Position numbers and translations under genes: made by a program. From Lachnospiraceae bacterium (lineage in GTDB: Bacteria > Bacillota > Clostridia > Lachnospirales > Lachnospiraceae): a stretch of 64,000 bases of DNA. Of this stretch, positions 17,181-25,994 are shown piece after piece. Each line of letters opens with the position of its first letter. Position 1 is the first letter of the stretch. The notes beneath the pieces are model-generated. The model did no database searches, was not told the DNA's origin, and saw nothing but the letters and a program-made list of their open reading frames with translations. The stretch spans positions 1-64,000 of the forward strand of contig JAAUZC010000020.1 in assembly GCA_014804795.1 (NCBI GenBank), written 5' to 3'.

Positions 17181-20132
17181 ATGATTGAAAAAATCAAGAA
17201 ATACCAACGTTTGTTGTTTGTTGTTTTGATTGTTATTTGTATAGGATGCGCTTCCGCTATTGGAATCAGCTATGTCAAGGCGCTGCAGAACAAACTGCAG
17301 AATCAGGCCATTCAAAATGTCATGACAGTGACCCTGCAGCAACAGCAGGCATTCGACAATTTTATCTCCCAGGACACGGAACGGGTACACAGCTTCGCAA
17401 CTTATTTTGCCAACTCCGGCAAAAACCCGGAGGAAATACAGGAACAGCTGACAATATTCAACGACATAGACGCTACTTATGCCGTAATCTGCCTTGATGA
17501 GGGATTGTTCTGCTGCAATGCCTTCGAAGATATTCTTCCGATAGATGAAGAAAATCTGGAAACCTATCTCGGTCTCACCGGCACCGGTATCCGTGACAGC
17601 TATATCGGACCTTATACCGGCATCCCAAGGTTCTGTTATTATGAGACCTTCACCTTTTCCGACGGTCATAAGGGCCTGATTCAAAAAAGCTACGACCGCA
17701 GCAGAATTTCCGAAACTTTTTCACTCTCTTTCTACAATAACCAGGGCTTTTCCTATGTAATAAACCAAAACGGGGATATTCTGCTGCGAGCCGCCGATAT
17801 GCTTGACAATCATTTTTATGAGAATATTCTTGACCTACTGACCGATACCCAGGCTGACCCGGAGGATATTGAGCAGTTCAGGCAGGCATTGAACACCCGG
17901 GCAACGGGCAGCATAATATTCACAGGGAAGCTGAAGGATTATGTCTACAGTTATGTCCCCATGGAAAATGCGGAAAACTGGTATCTGGTCTCTATCGTGC
18001 CAATGGACGCGATCACAGACGAAGCAAACCACCTGCTGTTGGATTCTCAAAAAACAGTGGGGCTCCTGATCCTTATTCTGCTCATTTGTGTCCTGCTCAT
18101 TCTGTCGATGTTTCTCACCGGTAAATATATCAAGGCCAAGGAGCAGGATGCTGATTATCAGACACAGCTGTTTGATATCTTCATTAGTTATCTTTCGCGC
18201 AATACAAACGATATTTATATGATGTTGGATCATAAAACGGAAACCCTCGAGTATGTCAGCCCCAACGTAAAGCAGGTGCTTGGCGTGGATCCGGAAGACG
18301 TGATCGACGTTCTTAAAGCTTCCGATATGACTGCAGATTCTGAGTCTGTTGAGGCTTACTATAAACAGCTTCAGTCCATGATCCCCGGTGAAACAGTGCT
18401 TTCCCGGACTACGGAGCGAATCAATCCCCAGACCGGAGAACACCTATATTTTCAGGAAAATGCCTACTGCGCAGTCGTTCATGGCCGTATCAAACGCATG
18501 GCCTATATCTCTGACCGAACGAAAGAGCGGCAGGTTCAGGCAAATCTGACTGAGGCGCTGCAGATGGCTAAAATCGCCAGCGAGGCTAAAAGCACTTTTC
18601 TGAGCAGCATCAGCCACGACATCCGCACTCCCATGAACGCTATCATCGGTTTCCTGACCCTGATGCGGGATGAGGTGCATAATCCTGAAACGGTGATGGA
18701 ATATAATAAACGCATTGATGCTGCCAGCCAGCATCTTTTGGGCCTCATCAACGATGTGCTGGATCTGAACAAGATTGAGAGCGGCAGCGCTACGCTGAAC
18801 ATTGTCGAGTTCACTCTGGCCGAGATCATTGACGGACTTAACACCATTATCCGTCCTCAAACCAACGCCAAAAACCAGACTTTCGATATTTCCGTCTCCC
18901 AATTGACTTACGAACATCTGTCGGGCGACAAGCTGCGGATCAATCAGATTCTGATCAATCTTCTGTCCAACGCCGTGAAGTATACACCGGAAAACGGAAC
19001 TATTGAACTGCAGATAGAAGAACTGCCTCAGACAATAGAAGACTATAGCCGTATCCGTTTTACCGTCAGCGACAACGGCCTGGGAATGAGCGAGGATTAT
19101 CTGAAAGTGATCTTCGACCCGTTCACCCGGGAAGAGACTAAAAACACCCGGCAAATACAGGGTACCGGCCTGGGGATGCCCATCACTAAAAGCCTGGTGG
19201 AGTTGATGGGCGGCAGCATTCACGTGGAAAGCGAACCGGGCAAAGGAAGCACCTTTACCGTGGAGTTGACGCTGCACATTCAGGAACAGAACGAAGAACC
19301 CGCGTTCTGGAAAGATCACAATATAACCAAAATCCTCGTAATTGATGACGAGGAAGAGATATGCCTCAATATCATAAAGGCGATGTCCCAGACAGGCGTA
19401 GCCACAGACTATTCCACAAATGGTGCGAAGGCAACCCAAATGCTGCTTGCGGCCAGAAAGGAAGGTTCCCCTTACAGTCTGGTTCTTCTGGACTGGAAAA
19501 TGCCGAATCTCAGTGGACTGGAGACCGCCCGCCTCATCCGGGAAAACTATCCGGACAAAATACTTATCTTCCTCCTTACCGCTTACGACTGGAGTGATAT
19601 CGAGCAGGAAGCTTCTAAAAGCGGCGTAAACCACTTTATGCCCAAACCTTTTTTCGTGAGTACGCTCAAGGAGGCCGTCCATCAGATAACCGCGGGTGAT
19701 GAAAAAAAAGCTGATGACACTCTGTCCAATGTAGTTCGAGAAAAACATATTCTTGTCGTGGATGACATGAAAGCCAACCAGTTCATCTTGTCCAAGATCC
19801 TGGGCACTCTGGGTGCCCGCTGCGACATTGCAGGCAACGGACAGGAAGCCGTAGAGATGTTCGAAGCTGCTGTTTCCGATACATATGACCTGATTCTGAT
19901 GGATGTGCAGATGCCTGTAGTAGACGGCTACACTGCTACCGGAATGATTCGAGGCAGCAGCCACCCTTTGGCGAAAACAATACCGATCATTGCCATGACC
20001 GCCAACGCCTTTGTGGAGGATATACAGAACGCTCTGGATGCCGGTATGGACGCTCATGTGGCCAAACCGGTTCAACGAAATAAACTTCTCGCTACCATTC
20101 AAGAGGTGATGAAGAAATATGAGAATCCTTAA
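17181..20132 (+). CDS. Hybrid sensor histidine kinase with two receiver domains (kinase 2)
   Basis: This 983-aa paralogue of kinase 1 has the same layout. A helix (10-30), an extracellular sensor (about 40-285) and a second helix (293-313) come first. A PAS-like domain, HisKA with His479 (SSISHDIRTP), an ATPase (NLLSNAVKYTP, DNGLGM, GTGLGMPI), receiver 1 (Asp771, LLDWKMPNLSG) and receiver 2 (Asp908, LMDVQMPVVDG) follow. The kinase and receiver modules are near-identical in motif to kinase 1, but the sensor region is more divergent, which suggests duplication followed by a change of ligand. Start: ATG with AAGGTGG upstream. It has no HPt of its own nearby, so it may share the one at 13369. A strong terminator follows. 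Confidence 0.93.
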   Translation: MIEKIKKYQRLLFVVLIVICIGCASAIGISYVKALQNKLQNQAIQNVMTVTLQQQQAFDNFISQDTERVHSFATYFANSGKNPEEIQEQLTIFNDIDATYAVICLDEGLFCCNAFEDILPIDEENLETYLGLTGTGIRDSYIGPYTGIPRFCYYETFTFSDGHKGLIQKSYDRSRISETFSLSFYNNQGFSYVINQNGDILLRAADMLDNHFYENILDLLTDTQADPEDIEQFRQALNTRATGSIIFTGKLKDYVYSYVPMENAENWYLVSIVPMDAITDEANHLLLDSQKTVGLLILILLICVLLILSMFLTGKYIKAKEQDADYQTQLFDIFISYLSRNTNDIYMMLDHKTETLEYVSPNVKQVLGVDPEDVIDVLKASDMTADSESVEAYYKQLQSMIPGETVLSRTTERINPQTGEHLYFQENAYCAVVHGRIKRMAYISDRTKERQVQANLTEALQMAKIASEAKSTFLSSISHDIRTPMNAIIGFLTLMRDEVHNPETVMEYNKRIDAASQHLLGLINDVLDLNKIESGSATLNIVEFTLAEIIDGLNTIIRPQTNAKNQTFDISVSQLTYEHLSGDKLRINQILINLLSNAVKYTPENGTIELQIEELPQTIEDYSRIRFTVSDNGLGMSEDYLKVIFDPFTREETKNTRQIQGTGLGMPITKSLVELMGGSIHVESEPGKGSTFTVELTLHIQEQNEEPAFWKDHNITKILVIDDEEEICLNIIKAMSQTGVATDYSTNGAKATQMLLAARKEGSPYSLVLLDWKMPNLSGLETARLIRENYPDKILIFLLTAYDWSDIEQEASKSGVNHFMPKPFFVSTLKEAVHQITAGDEKKADDTLSNVVREKHILVVDDMKANQFILSKILGTLGARCDIAGNGQEAVEMFEAAVSDTYDLILMDVQMPVVDGYTATGMIRGSSHPLAKTIPIIAMTANAFVEDIQNALDAGMDAHVAKPVQRNKLLATIQEVMKKYENP

Positions 20133-20137
20133 GAAAG

Positions 20138-20166
20138 CGGCAGGCCAAACAGCCTGCCGTTTATTT
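20138..20166 (+). terminator. Intrinsic terminator of kinase 2
   Basis: A perfect 8-bp stem CGGCAGGC/GCCTGCCG with a six-base loop is followed by TTTATTTT, directly after the stop codon. Confidence 0.9.
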
Positions 20167-20189
20167 TATCGGTTTTGTCTGCCTGCTTC

Positions 20190-20564
20190 CTAGCTCAACA
20201 TACCGCCCAGCATGCCGCCTCCCACACACAACAGCATCGTCGTTGTAAAGTCCGAAGAAAGCTGCGGAAACGAACGGTTTACAACCGCGGATATCACAAA
20301 TAATATCGCAAAGTACAGTGCCCCCATTGCTGCTCCCCAGAAAAATTTTTTTGTTCCCGTCTTCTTTCCCGTAACAAATCCGGCAAAAAAGGATGCCGCA
20401 ACATAGATCAGGATAATAGCGGCATTTACTGCTTTTTCCGATAAGTGCAGTTTATAAAGCAAAAGGGCCAGTAACAGCAAAAGCCCTCCTGTCAGAATAT
20501 AGGAAAACAGCAGGCATTTTAATGTAAACAAAATCTGTGGCATATACTTTTTAGAAATAGGCAT
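20190..20564 (-). CDS. TIGR04086-family membrane protein
   Basis: This small integral membrane protein (124 aa) has four predicted helices: about 12-35, 42-65, 72-92 and 100-122. The glycine-rich end CVGGGMLGGML and the overall pattern match the TIGR04086/YrzE-like family found in Clostridia; its function is unknown. The ORF track starts at 20642, but the ATG at 20564 has a strong GGGGAGGAG site, so the upstream part is excluded. It ends convergently with kinase 2 and is divergent from the CNNM gene. Confidence 0.75.
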   Translation of the reverse strand: MPISKKYMPQILFTLKCLLFSYILTGGLLLLLALLLYKLHLSEKAVNAAIILIYVAASFFAGFVTGKKTGTKKFFWGAAMGALYFAILFVISAVVNRSFPQLSSDFTTTMLLCVGGGMLGGMLS

Positions 20565-20635
20565 ATTTTCTCCTCCCCAGGAATCAATCCCCGATAAAAT
20601 TTTTATTATATTTTCCTTAAACAAATATATGCGTC

Positions 20636-20664
20636 TTGACAATACAGTATTCTATTTATACAAT
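20636..20664 (+). promoter_or_regulatory. Sigma-A promoter of the CNNM/CorC gene
   Basis: TTGACA (20636-20641), 17 bp and TACAAT (20659-20664) lie about 37 bases before the preferred ATG at 20701. This supports that start over the longer frame. Confidence 0.8.
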
Positions 20665-20700
20665 GTATGTTGTTCAAAGACAGAAAAGAAAGGAAACCTT

Positions 20701-22005
20701 ATGGATACCACCGGTGTCATACAACTGCTTATCTTACTTATTCTTTTGATGTTATCCGGCTTTTTTTCCTCTGCGGAAACGGCGTTTACCTGTACCAATA
20801 AAGTGCGGCTTCGCTCCCTCGCCGAGGACGGCAATAAAAAAGCCATTCGCGTACAAACCATTTTAGAATCTTACAGTAAAATGCTCAGCACCATTTTAAT
20901 CGGCAATAACATTGTCAACATTGGTGCTTCTTCGCTTGCCACTACCCTGACGATCCGTCTGTTCGGCAGCCAGTTTGTGGGGTTTTGCACCGGGCTTTTG
21001 ACTTTTCTCGTACTGATATTCGGTGAAATCGTACCAAAAACCTGGGCGGGTGTTCACGCTGATCAGATAGCCCTTGCCTACAGTGGTATTATCCATATTT
21101 TGATGTTGATACTGACTCCTGTAATCTGGGTCGTAGACAATATCGCCCAGGGTATTATCCGCCTTTTTCATCTCGGGGCCAAACCCGGAGAAAGCAGTAT
21201 TACGGAAGATGAACTGCGCACATACGTGGATGTGAGCCACGAGGAGGGCGTTATCGAATCCGAAGAACGGGAATTTATTCATAATGTGTTTGATTTTTCG
21301 GACTCTACCGCGTCGGAGATCATGATACCGAAAATTGACGTAGCCGCTGTCTCCTCCTGCGCCACTTATGAGGAAATTTTTGCGCTGTTTAAAAAGACCA
21401 TGTATACAAGAATTCCTGTCTATGAGGAAGAAAACCCCGATAATATCATCGGTTTTATCCATATGAAGGATTTTCTTTTAACAAAGGATTCTCCCAGATT
21501 TAAGATCGGCAAACTGCTGCGGAAAGTACACTATACTTATGAGCGCAAAAAAACTTCCGATCTCTTTGTGGAACTGCGTGAAAAGGCTACCAGCCTCGTT
21601 ATCGTACTGGATGAATACGGTTCTGCTGTCGGCATGATCACAATGGAAGATCTGTTGGAAGAGATCGTTGGAGAGATTCGCGATGAATATGATGCGGATG
21701 AGGCGGAACTGATCAAGCATATTGATGATGATACATACCTTATTGAAGCCAGCATGAAGTTGGATGATGTAAATGATGCGCTGAATCTTTCCCTGGAATC
21801 CGAGGATTACGATTCTTTAGGCGGCATTATGATCGACAAGCTGGACAGACTGCCTAAAAATAATGAAACTATCCTGTTGGAAGACGGCACTACGCTTCAG
21901 GCAAGAGGTATTTTTCAAAACCGCATCCGCAAAGTGCTGTTAAAGATTCCCGAGGTTCCCATGGAAGAAAGCAGTATCGCTGAAAAGGAGCCCTACAACA
22001 TTTGA
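20701..22005 (+). CDS. CNNM/HlyC-CorC family transporter
   Basis: This 434-aa membrane protein has an N-terminal DUF21 (CNNM) transmembrane domain (about 1-180, with FFSSAETAFT near 22 typical of the family). A pair of CBS domains (about 200-330, MIPKIDVAAV and IVLDEYGSAVGMITMEDLLEEIVGEI) and a C-terminal CorC_HlyC domain (about 345-425, DDVNDALNLSLESEDYDSLGG) follow. Relatives move or sense magnesium or other divalent cations; the older label haemolysin is misleading. Start: ATG at 20701 with AAAGGAAACC. The final 13 bp overlap the end of the convergent ABC gene, so no terminator separates them. Confidence 0.92.
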   Translation: MDTTGVIQLLILLILLMLSGFFSSAETAFTCTNKVRLRSLAEDGNKKAIRVQTILESYSKMLSTILIGNNIVNIGASSLATTLTIRLFGSQFVGFCTGLLTFLVLIFGEIVPKTWAGVHADQIALAYSGIIHILMLILTPVIWVVDNIAQGIIRLFHLGAKPGESSITEDELRTYVDVSHEEGVIESEEREFIHNVFDFSDSTASEIMIPKIDVAAVSSCATYEEIFALFKKTMYTRIPVYEEENPDNIIGFIHMKDFLLTKDSPRFKIGKLLRKVHYTYERKKTSDLFVELREKATSLVIVLDEYGSAVGMITMEDLLEEIVGEIRDEYDADEAELIKHIDDDTYLIEASMKLDDVNDALNLSLESEDYDSLGGIMIDKLDRLPKNNETILLEDGTTLQARGIFQNRIRKVLLKIPEVPMEESSIAEKEPYNI

Positions 22006-22664
22006 TACACTTCTTCCAGCTTTCGGTTTTCTTTTTCGACCGCCGCAATTCTGCCGTTCTTCAAGAAAATATTGTTATCAGAGATACTGCTTATAAAATC
22101 CAGTATGTGACTTGAAATGATAATGATGCTTCCCGTATTTTTTGCCGCTCTGATAGATTGCTTAAGCGCAATGATTCCCGATGTATCCACACCATTCGTT
22201 GGTTCATCCAGAATGATCAACCGCGGATTTCCGAGAAAGGCGGCGATAATTGCAACCTTTCTCTGATTTCCCATTGACAGCTTATGAAAATCCTGATTCT
22301 GATACTCTGTCAATCCAAACGCAAAAACAGCCTGCTCTATTTCCTTCTTAAACTGTCCGCCATATTTGTAGTCGGATACCATGTTCAAAAAGTTTTTTAC
22401 AGTCAATCCGCGGGCAAGTTCCATCTTATCGGGCATATAACCGATCTGTCCCCGGTTTTCATATTCTCTCGTATCACAGCCGTCGATCAACACGGTGCCC
22501 TCATCTGCATTTAATACCCCTGCCATGATTTTCAGCAAAGTACTTTTTCCTGCGCCGTTCGGACCAATGATTGCTGTTATTTCTCCGTTATTACAGGAAA
22601 AATGAATATTCTCTATTCCGTTTTTCTCATCATAATATTTTGTAACCTCATTTACTGAGAGCAT
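21993..22664 (-). CDS. ABC transporter ATP-binding protein
   Basis: This 223-aa ATPase has Walker A GPNGAGKSTL (near 33), the signature LSMGNQRKV, Walker B LIILDEPTNGVD and an H-loop SSHILD. It resembles ATPases of ABC-2 exporters. It starts (ATG at 22664, GGGGGGAAG upstream) 13 bp inside the end of the membrane gene 22652-23749, which indicates translational coupling and makes that protein its partner. The substrate is unknown. Confidence 0.9.
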   Translation of the reverse strand: MLSVNEVTKYYDEKNGIENIHFSCNNGEITAIIGPNGAGKSTLLKIMAGVLNADEGTVLIDGCDTREYENRGQIGYMPDKMELARGLTVKNFLNMVSDYKYGGQFKKEIEQAVFAFGLTEYQNQDFHKLSMGNQRKVAIIAAFLGNPRLIILDEPTNGVDTSGIIALKQSIRAAKNTGSIIIISSHILDFISSISDNNIFLKNGRIAAVEKENRKLEEVYQML

Positions 22665-23749
22665 ATTTCTTCCCCCCATTTCTGCATAATCCTTTTATAC
22701 AGCCAGACCATGACCGCAATACCGACAGGCGGAAGGACAGCCATGATCAGCAGGCCTGTTTCACACAGCGTGACCGCCGCTTCTTTATCCCTGCCTATAG
22801 TAAGATAAAGATAAACCTGCACCAGATACCAGAACATAAGCAGATAAGACAACAGAACAAAACTGACTGCTGCTGTTACCATCTCCTCTGTCATACTGTA
22901 AAAGAGCAATAGGGGAATCATGATATTGAATGCTGCCCCTGCCAAAAAATGAACATGCAGATACCGCGAAACAGGAACTCCTATCTCTGAAAAATACTGA
23001 AAATTACTGCTTTCATTTCTCCAATATCCGTCATTCAGTAAAATCAGAAATGCTTCTGCCCAAAAGAATATACTTCCCCGGAGCATATGAATCTTTGCGC
23101 AATATATCATAAAAGCAATCAATACAATCTTGCCGAACATCAGTCCTCTGCATTGATATAACCCGCAAACGGTTATTTTCAAAAGTTCCAATATCGGATG
23201 AGTTTTGAAGATATCCGCTTTCCTGTTTTTCCTTTTGCCCGTCCGATAACGGAAAAGACGCTTTTTTCTTTTACTGCCGTCTGAATCCATCCTGTTGTAA
23301 CAAAGACCAAAACTAATGATAAACAGCACTGTATATACCGGAATTAACAGCCATCCCGGCACAACTTCACTATCACAAACGGCAAGCAGCATAACGCAGG
23401 CGCAGCCATACCAGTTATGCTGTTGAAGCATCGTACAAATACATCCCGCTCTTTTGCTGACTGCAAGCTGATAAAATAAATCCTTATTTCTATGATAAGC
23501 TTCATACACAATCCGCTTCATCGCAACGCTGAATGCAATGATGAAAAACACCATTAATATCGCGATTACTTTACCGCTTTCCATATTTACTGTGAGAGAA
23601 AATTCCTTTATCCGTTCGCAGAACCTTGGAGCGACAAGCTTCATTGCCGCAAGACTTGTCACAGCAAATAAGGTAATCTGTATCACCACATATTTAAAAT
23701 TTGATATTTTTCTCCAAAGAGTTAAACCGGTTTTTAAATCTTTCAGCAT
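22652..23749 (-). CDS. Putative ABC-2 type membrane component
   Basis: This 365-aa protein has about eight to ten hydrophobic segments and basic cytoplasmic loops (for example RKKRLFRYRTGKRKNRK). It does not show a signature I can name. Its coupling to the downstream ATPase gene (13-bp overlap) is the main reason to call it the permease of that transporter. It probably forms a two-gene export or resistance operon. A TATAAT hexamer on the minus strand at 23830-23835 may be the -10 of its promoter; the -35 is weak. Confidence 0.65.
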   Translation of the reverse strand: MLKDLKTGLTLWRKISNFKYVVIQITLFAVTSLAAMKLVAPRFCERIKEFSLTVNMESGKVIAILMVFFIIAFSVAMKRIVYEAYHRNKDLFYQLAVSKRAGCICTMLQQHNWYGCACVMLLAVCDSEVVPGWLLIPVYTVLFIISFGLCYNRMDSDGSKRKKRLFRYRTGKRKNRKADIFKTHPILELLKITVCGLYQCRGLMFGKIVLIAFMIYCAKIHMLRGSIFFWAEAFLILLNDGYWRNESSNFQYFSEIGVPVSRYLHVHFLAGAAFNIMIPLLLFYSMTEEMVTAAVSFVLLSYLLMFWYLVQVYLYLTIGRDKEAAVTLCETGLLIMAVLPPVGIAVMVWLYKRIMQKWGEEICSQ

Positions 23750-23906
23750 TTGATTTCACCTGACATGGTAACGAAAAAATCTTTGAGCGCGCAGGGCGGC
23801 AGACGCTCAGCGGCTGGATTTTCGAGTATATTATACCTTATTTCCCCTCTCTGTGCATTAAATAAATTGTATGATTACGCCATTTATAACAATTTGTAAA
23901 ATTAAC

Positions 23907-23915
23907 TGTTATAAT
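23907..23915 (+). promoter_or_regulatory. Extended -10 promoter upstream of sigma-factor operon
   Basis: TGTTATAAT (23907-23915) is a perfect extended -10 without a good -35. It would start transcription about 105 bases before the sigma-factor ATG. The rest of 23750-24027 is AT-rich and shows no ORF. Confidence 0.5.
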
Positions 23916-24027
23916 GGAGAATGAAAATCATTGACATCTAATATTTTAATTTTTTTCACTATACCCGCACATTTTCCCCGGCTTATCCGTTAATCATAAC
24001 ATCAACCAAAGAAGGAGCTTCCCCGAC

Positions 24028-24546
24028 ATGTCCATGGATATCGGAGAGCAGTACGACAAAATTTACCGCTACTGCTATTTTAAACTGCATAACAGGGAAA
24101 CCGCAGAGGATATCACTCAGGAGGCCTTCCTGAGGTATCTGGAAAGATACCGCCACGCCTCCCCGGAGACGGCACTGAAATACTTATACACGATTGCCGG
24201 AAATCTCTGCATTGACGAATTTCGAAAGCCGGCCGGCATACCCCTGGAAGAAAATCCCCGGAAATGCATTGCTTCACTTTCAGGAAAAGGGATCTGTATC
24301 ACTTCCTCCGAAAATGCTGTTTTGTCTTCCGGGGAGGAGGAAGTGTTGACTGCTCTTATCCTGCGCGGCGCACTATCCGAACTTTCCGATGAGGAACAGG
24401 AACTTCTGTTGTTGAGATATGTCAATGAAGTGCCCGCCGGCGTGATTGCAAAACTCTTTGGTATTTCCCGGTTTACGCTGCGCAGGCGTCTCCTTGCGGC
24501 ATCCGAAAAACTGAAAACCAAACTGAGAGAGGAGGATTTTATATGA
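24028..24546 (+). CDS. Sigma-70 family (ECF-like) RNA polymerase sigma factor
   Basis: This 172-aa protein has an N-terminal region 2 (YDKIYRYCYFKLHNRETAEDITQEAFLRYLERY) with the AEDITQEAFL core that binds RNA polymerase, and a C-terminal region 4 helix-turn-helix (LSDEEQELLLLRYVNEVPAGVIAKLFGISRFTLRRRL). It should direct transcription of a small regulon, probably this operon. Its stop overlaps the next gene by 4 bp (ATGA), so the next membrane protein may be its anti-sigma factor or an envelope partner. Start: ATG after AAGGAGCTTCCCCGAC. Confidence 0.85.
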   Translation: MSMDIGEQYDKIYRYCYFKLHNRETAEDITQEAFLRYLERYRHASPETALKYLYTIAGNLCIDEFRKPAGIPLEENPRKCIASLSGKGICITSSENAVLSSGEEEVLTALILRGALSELSDEEQELLLLRYVNEVPAGVIAKLFGISRFTLRRRLLAASEKLKTKLREEDFI

Positions 24547-25268
24547 GACAGACATGGATAAAAGAATGGGAGGAAGAACTGCGCAGCGCCTTTGCAGCAC
24601 CAAAGCCCCTGCGTAAAGAGGAATTCCTGCAAAAGATCATGCCCCCGCAACTGCATTTTTCTGCTTTTCTTATGATACAGCTTCACTACATCCGCAGGCG
24701 CTTCTGGATCATTTCCGCTCTTGTTTTTGCCGCGGTTTCGTTTGGCAGTTTCGTACTTTCAGCCGATACTCTCTGGGCCGTTTCCGCTTTTACGCCGCTT
24801 CTTGCCCTTATGACGGTCGCCGAGACAGGCCGGTCAGAACAATATGAGATGGCGGAATTGGAGATGGCCACCTGTTTTTCCTTAAAAAGCGTACTCCTTG
24901 CCAGACTCGGTATTCTGGGTCTTGGCAACCTGCTTCTCTTTTTTCTGCTTCTTCCGGTGGGCCTTTTCCATAGCCGGATACGCCCCTTGCAGGCGGGACT
25001 TTATATCATAACGCCATTTTTACTGACAACCTTTCTGTGCCTGCACATTGTCCGCAGACACCGTGAGAAAGAAACGATCTATCTGTGCACAGGTATTTCT
25101 GTTTTTATCAGCCTTTTTATCTACCCGCTGCGCCTCACGCTTCCCCGGCTGTATGAAGAAAGTGCTCTCAGAAACTGGATCATTGTCTCCGCACTGCTTT
25201 GTGTCGGCATCATAAAACAATATCAAAATCTTATCACTCAGGAGGAACTGACATGGAACTTATCATAG
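24543..25268 (+). CDS. Membrane protein, possible anti-sigma or ABC partner
   Basis: This 241-aa protein has a cytoplasmic N-terminus of about 50 residues (WIKEWEEELRSAFAAPKPLRKEEFLQKI) and then about six membrane helices (58-230). It is translationally coupled to the sigma gene upstream (ATGA overlap) and overlaps the ATPase gene downstream by 16 bp. The layout fits an anti-sigma factor with a multi-helix anchor, or a permease subunit. No zinc anti-sigma motif (HxxxCxxC) is present. Function not assigned. Confidence 0.7.
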   Translation: MRQTWIKEWEEELRSAFAAPKPLRKEEFLQKIMPPQLHFSAFLMIQLHYIRRRFWIISALVFAAVSFGSFVLSADTLWAVSAFTPLLALMTVAETGRSEQYEMAELEMATCFSLKSVLLARLGILGLGNLLLFFLLLPVGLFHSRIRPLQAGLYIITPFLLTTFLCLHIVRRHREKETIYLCTGISVFISLFIYPLRLTLPRLYEESALRNWIIVSALLCVGIIKQYQNLITQEELTWNLS

Positions 25269-25954
25269 ACCGTTTGTCAAAACAGTATCAAAACAAAATT
25301 GCCGTAGACCGTATTTCCCTGACACTTCATAAAGGCGTCCACGGCCTGCTCGGCGCAAACGGCGCCGGCAAAACCACTTTTATGCGTATGCTTTGCGGCA
25401 TTCTAAAACCCACCGGCGGCACCATCACTTTTGACGGGATCGATGTCAGTGAAGAAGCCTACCGCAGAGTTCTCGGGTATCTGCCACAGGACTTCGGCTA
25501 CTATCCGGAGTTTTCCGCCATGGACTTTCTGCTCTATCTGGCCGCTTTAAAAGGGCTGCCGAAAGATACGGCAAAGCGAAGGACAAAAGAATTGCTGGAA
25601 CTTGTCTCTCTGTCGGATATGACGCGGAAAAAGATCAAAACTTTCTCCGGCGGCATGAAACAAAGACTCGGCATCGCCCAGGCGCTGTTAAATGACCCGA
25701 AACTACTGATTCTGGATGAGCCCACCGCAGGGTTAGACCCCAAAGAGCGCGTCCGCTTCCGGGAACTCATTGAAACCCTCGGAAAAAACAGTATTGTTCT
25801 ACTGTCCACCCATATCGTATCGGACATCGAACATATTGCGGATCAGGTGCTGATGATGAAGGACGGTCAGCTTATTTATCAGGGTAAGTGGAATGAGACA
25901 AAGGGGGATCTGGAATCCTTTTATCTGAAACAATTTGAATCGGAAAATGTATAA
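25253..25954 (+). CDS. ABC transporter ATP-binding protein
   Basis: This 233-aa ATPase has Walker A GANGAGKTTF, signature FSGGMKQRL, Walker B LLILDEPTAGLDP and H-loop STHIVSD. It is typical of ABC-2 exporters of antibiotics or peptides. I use the ATG at 25253 (CAGGAGGAACTGAC upstream) rather than the longer frame. It works with the permease 25995-27206 and possibly 24543-25268. Confidence 0.92.
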   Translation: MELIIDRLSKQYQNKIAVDRISLTLHKGVHGLLGANGAGKTTFMRMLCGILKPTGGTITFDGIDVSEEAYRRVLGYLPQDFGYYPEFSAMDFLLYLAALKGLPKDTAKRRTKELLELVSLSDMTRKKIKTFSGGMKQRLGIAQALLNDPKLLILDEPTAGLDPKERVRFRELIETLGKNSIVLLSTHIVSDIEHIADQVLMMKDGQLIYQGKWNETKGDLESFYLKQFESENV

Positions 25955-25994
25955 AGTATATTTTTTACTCACTCAATCAAAAGGAGACCCATTT

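Noticed and set aside
18444-20102. 552-aa minus ORF
   Set aside because: It is antisense to kinase 2, whose motifs are continuous; the frame is open by codon bias only.
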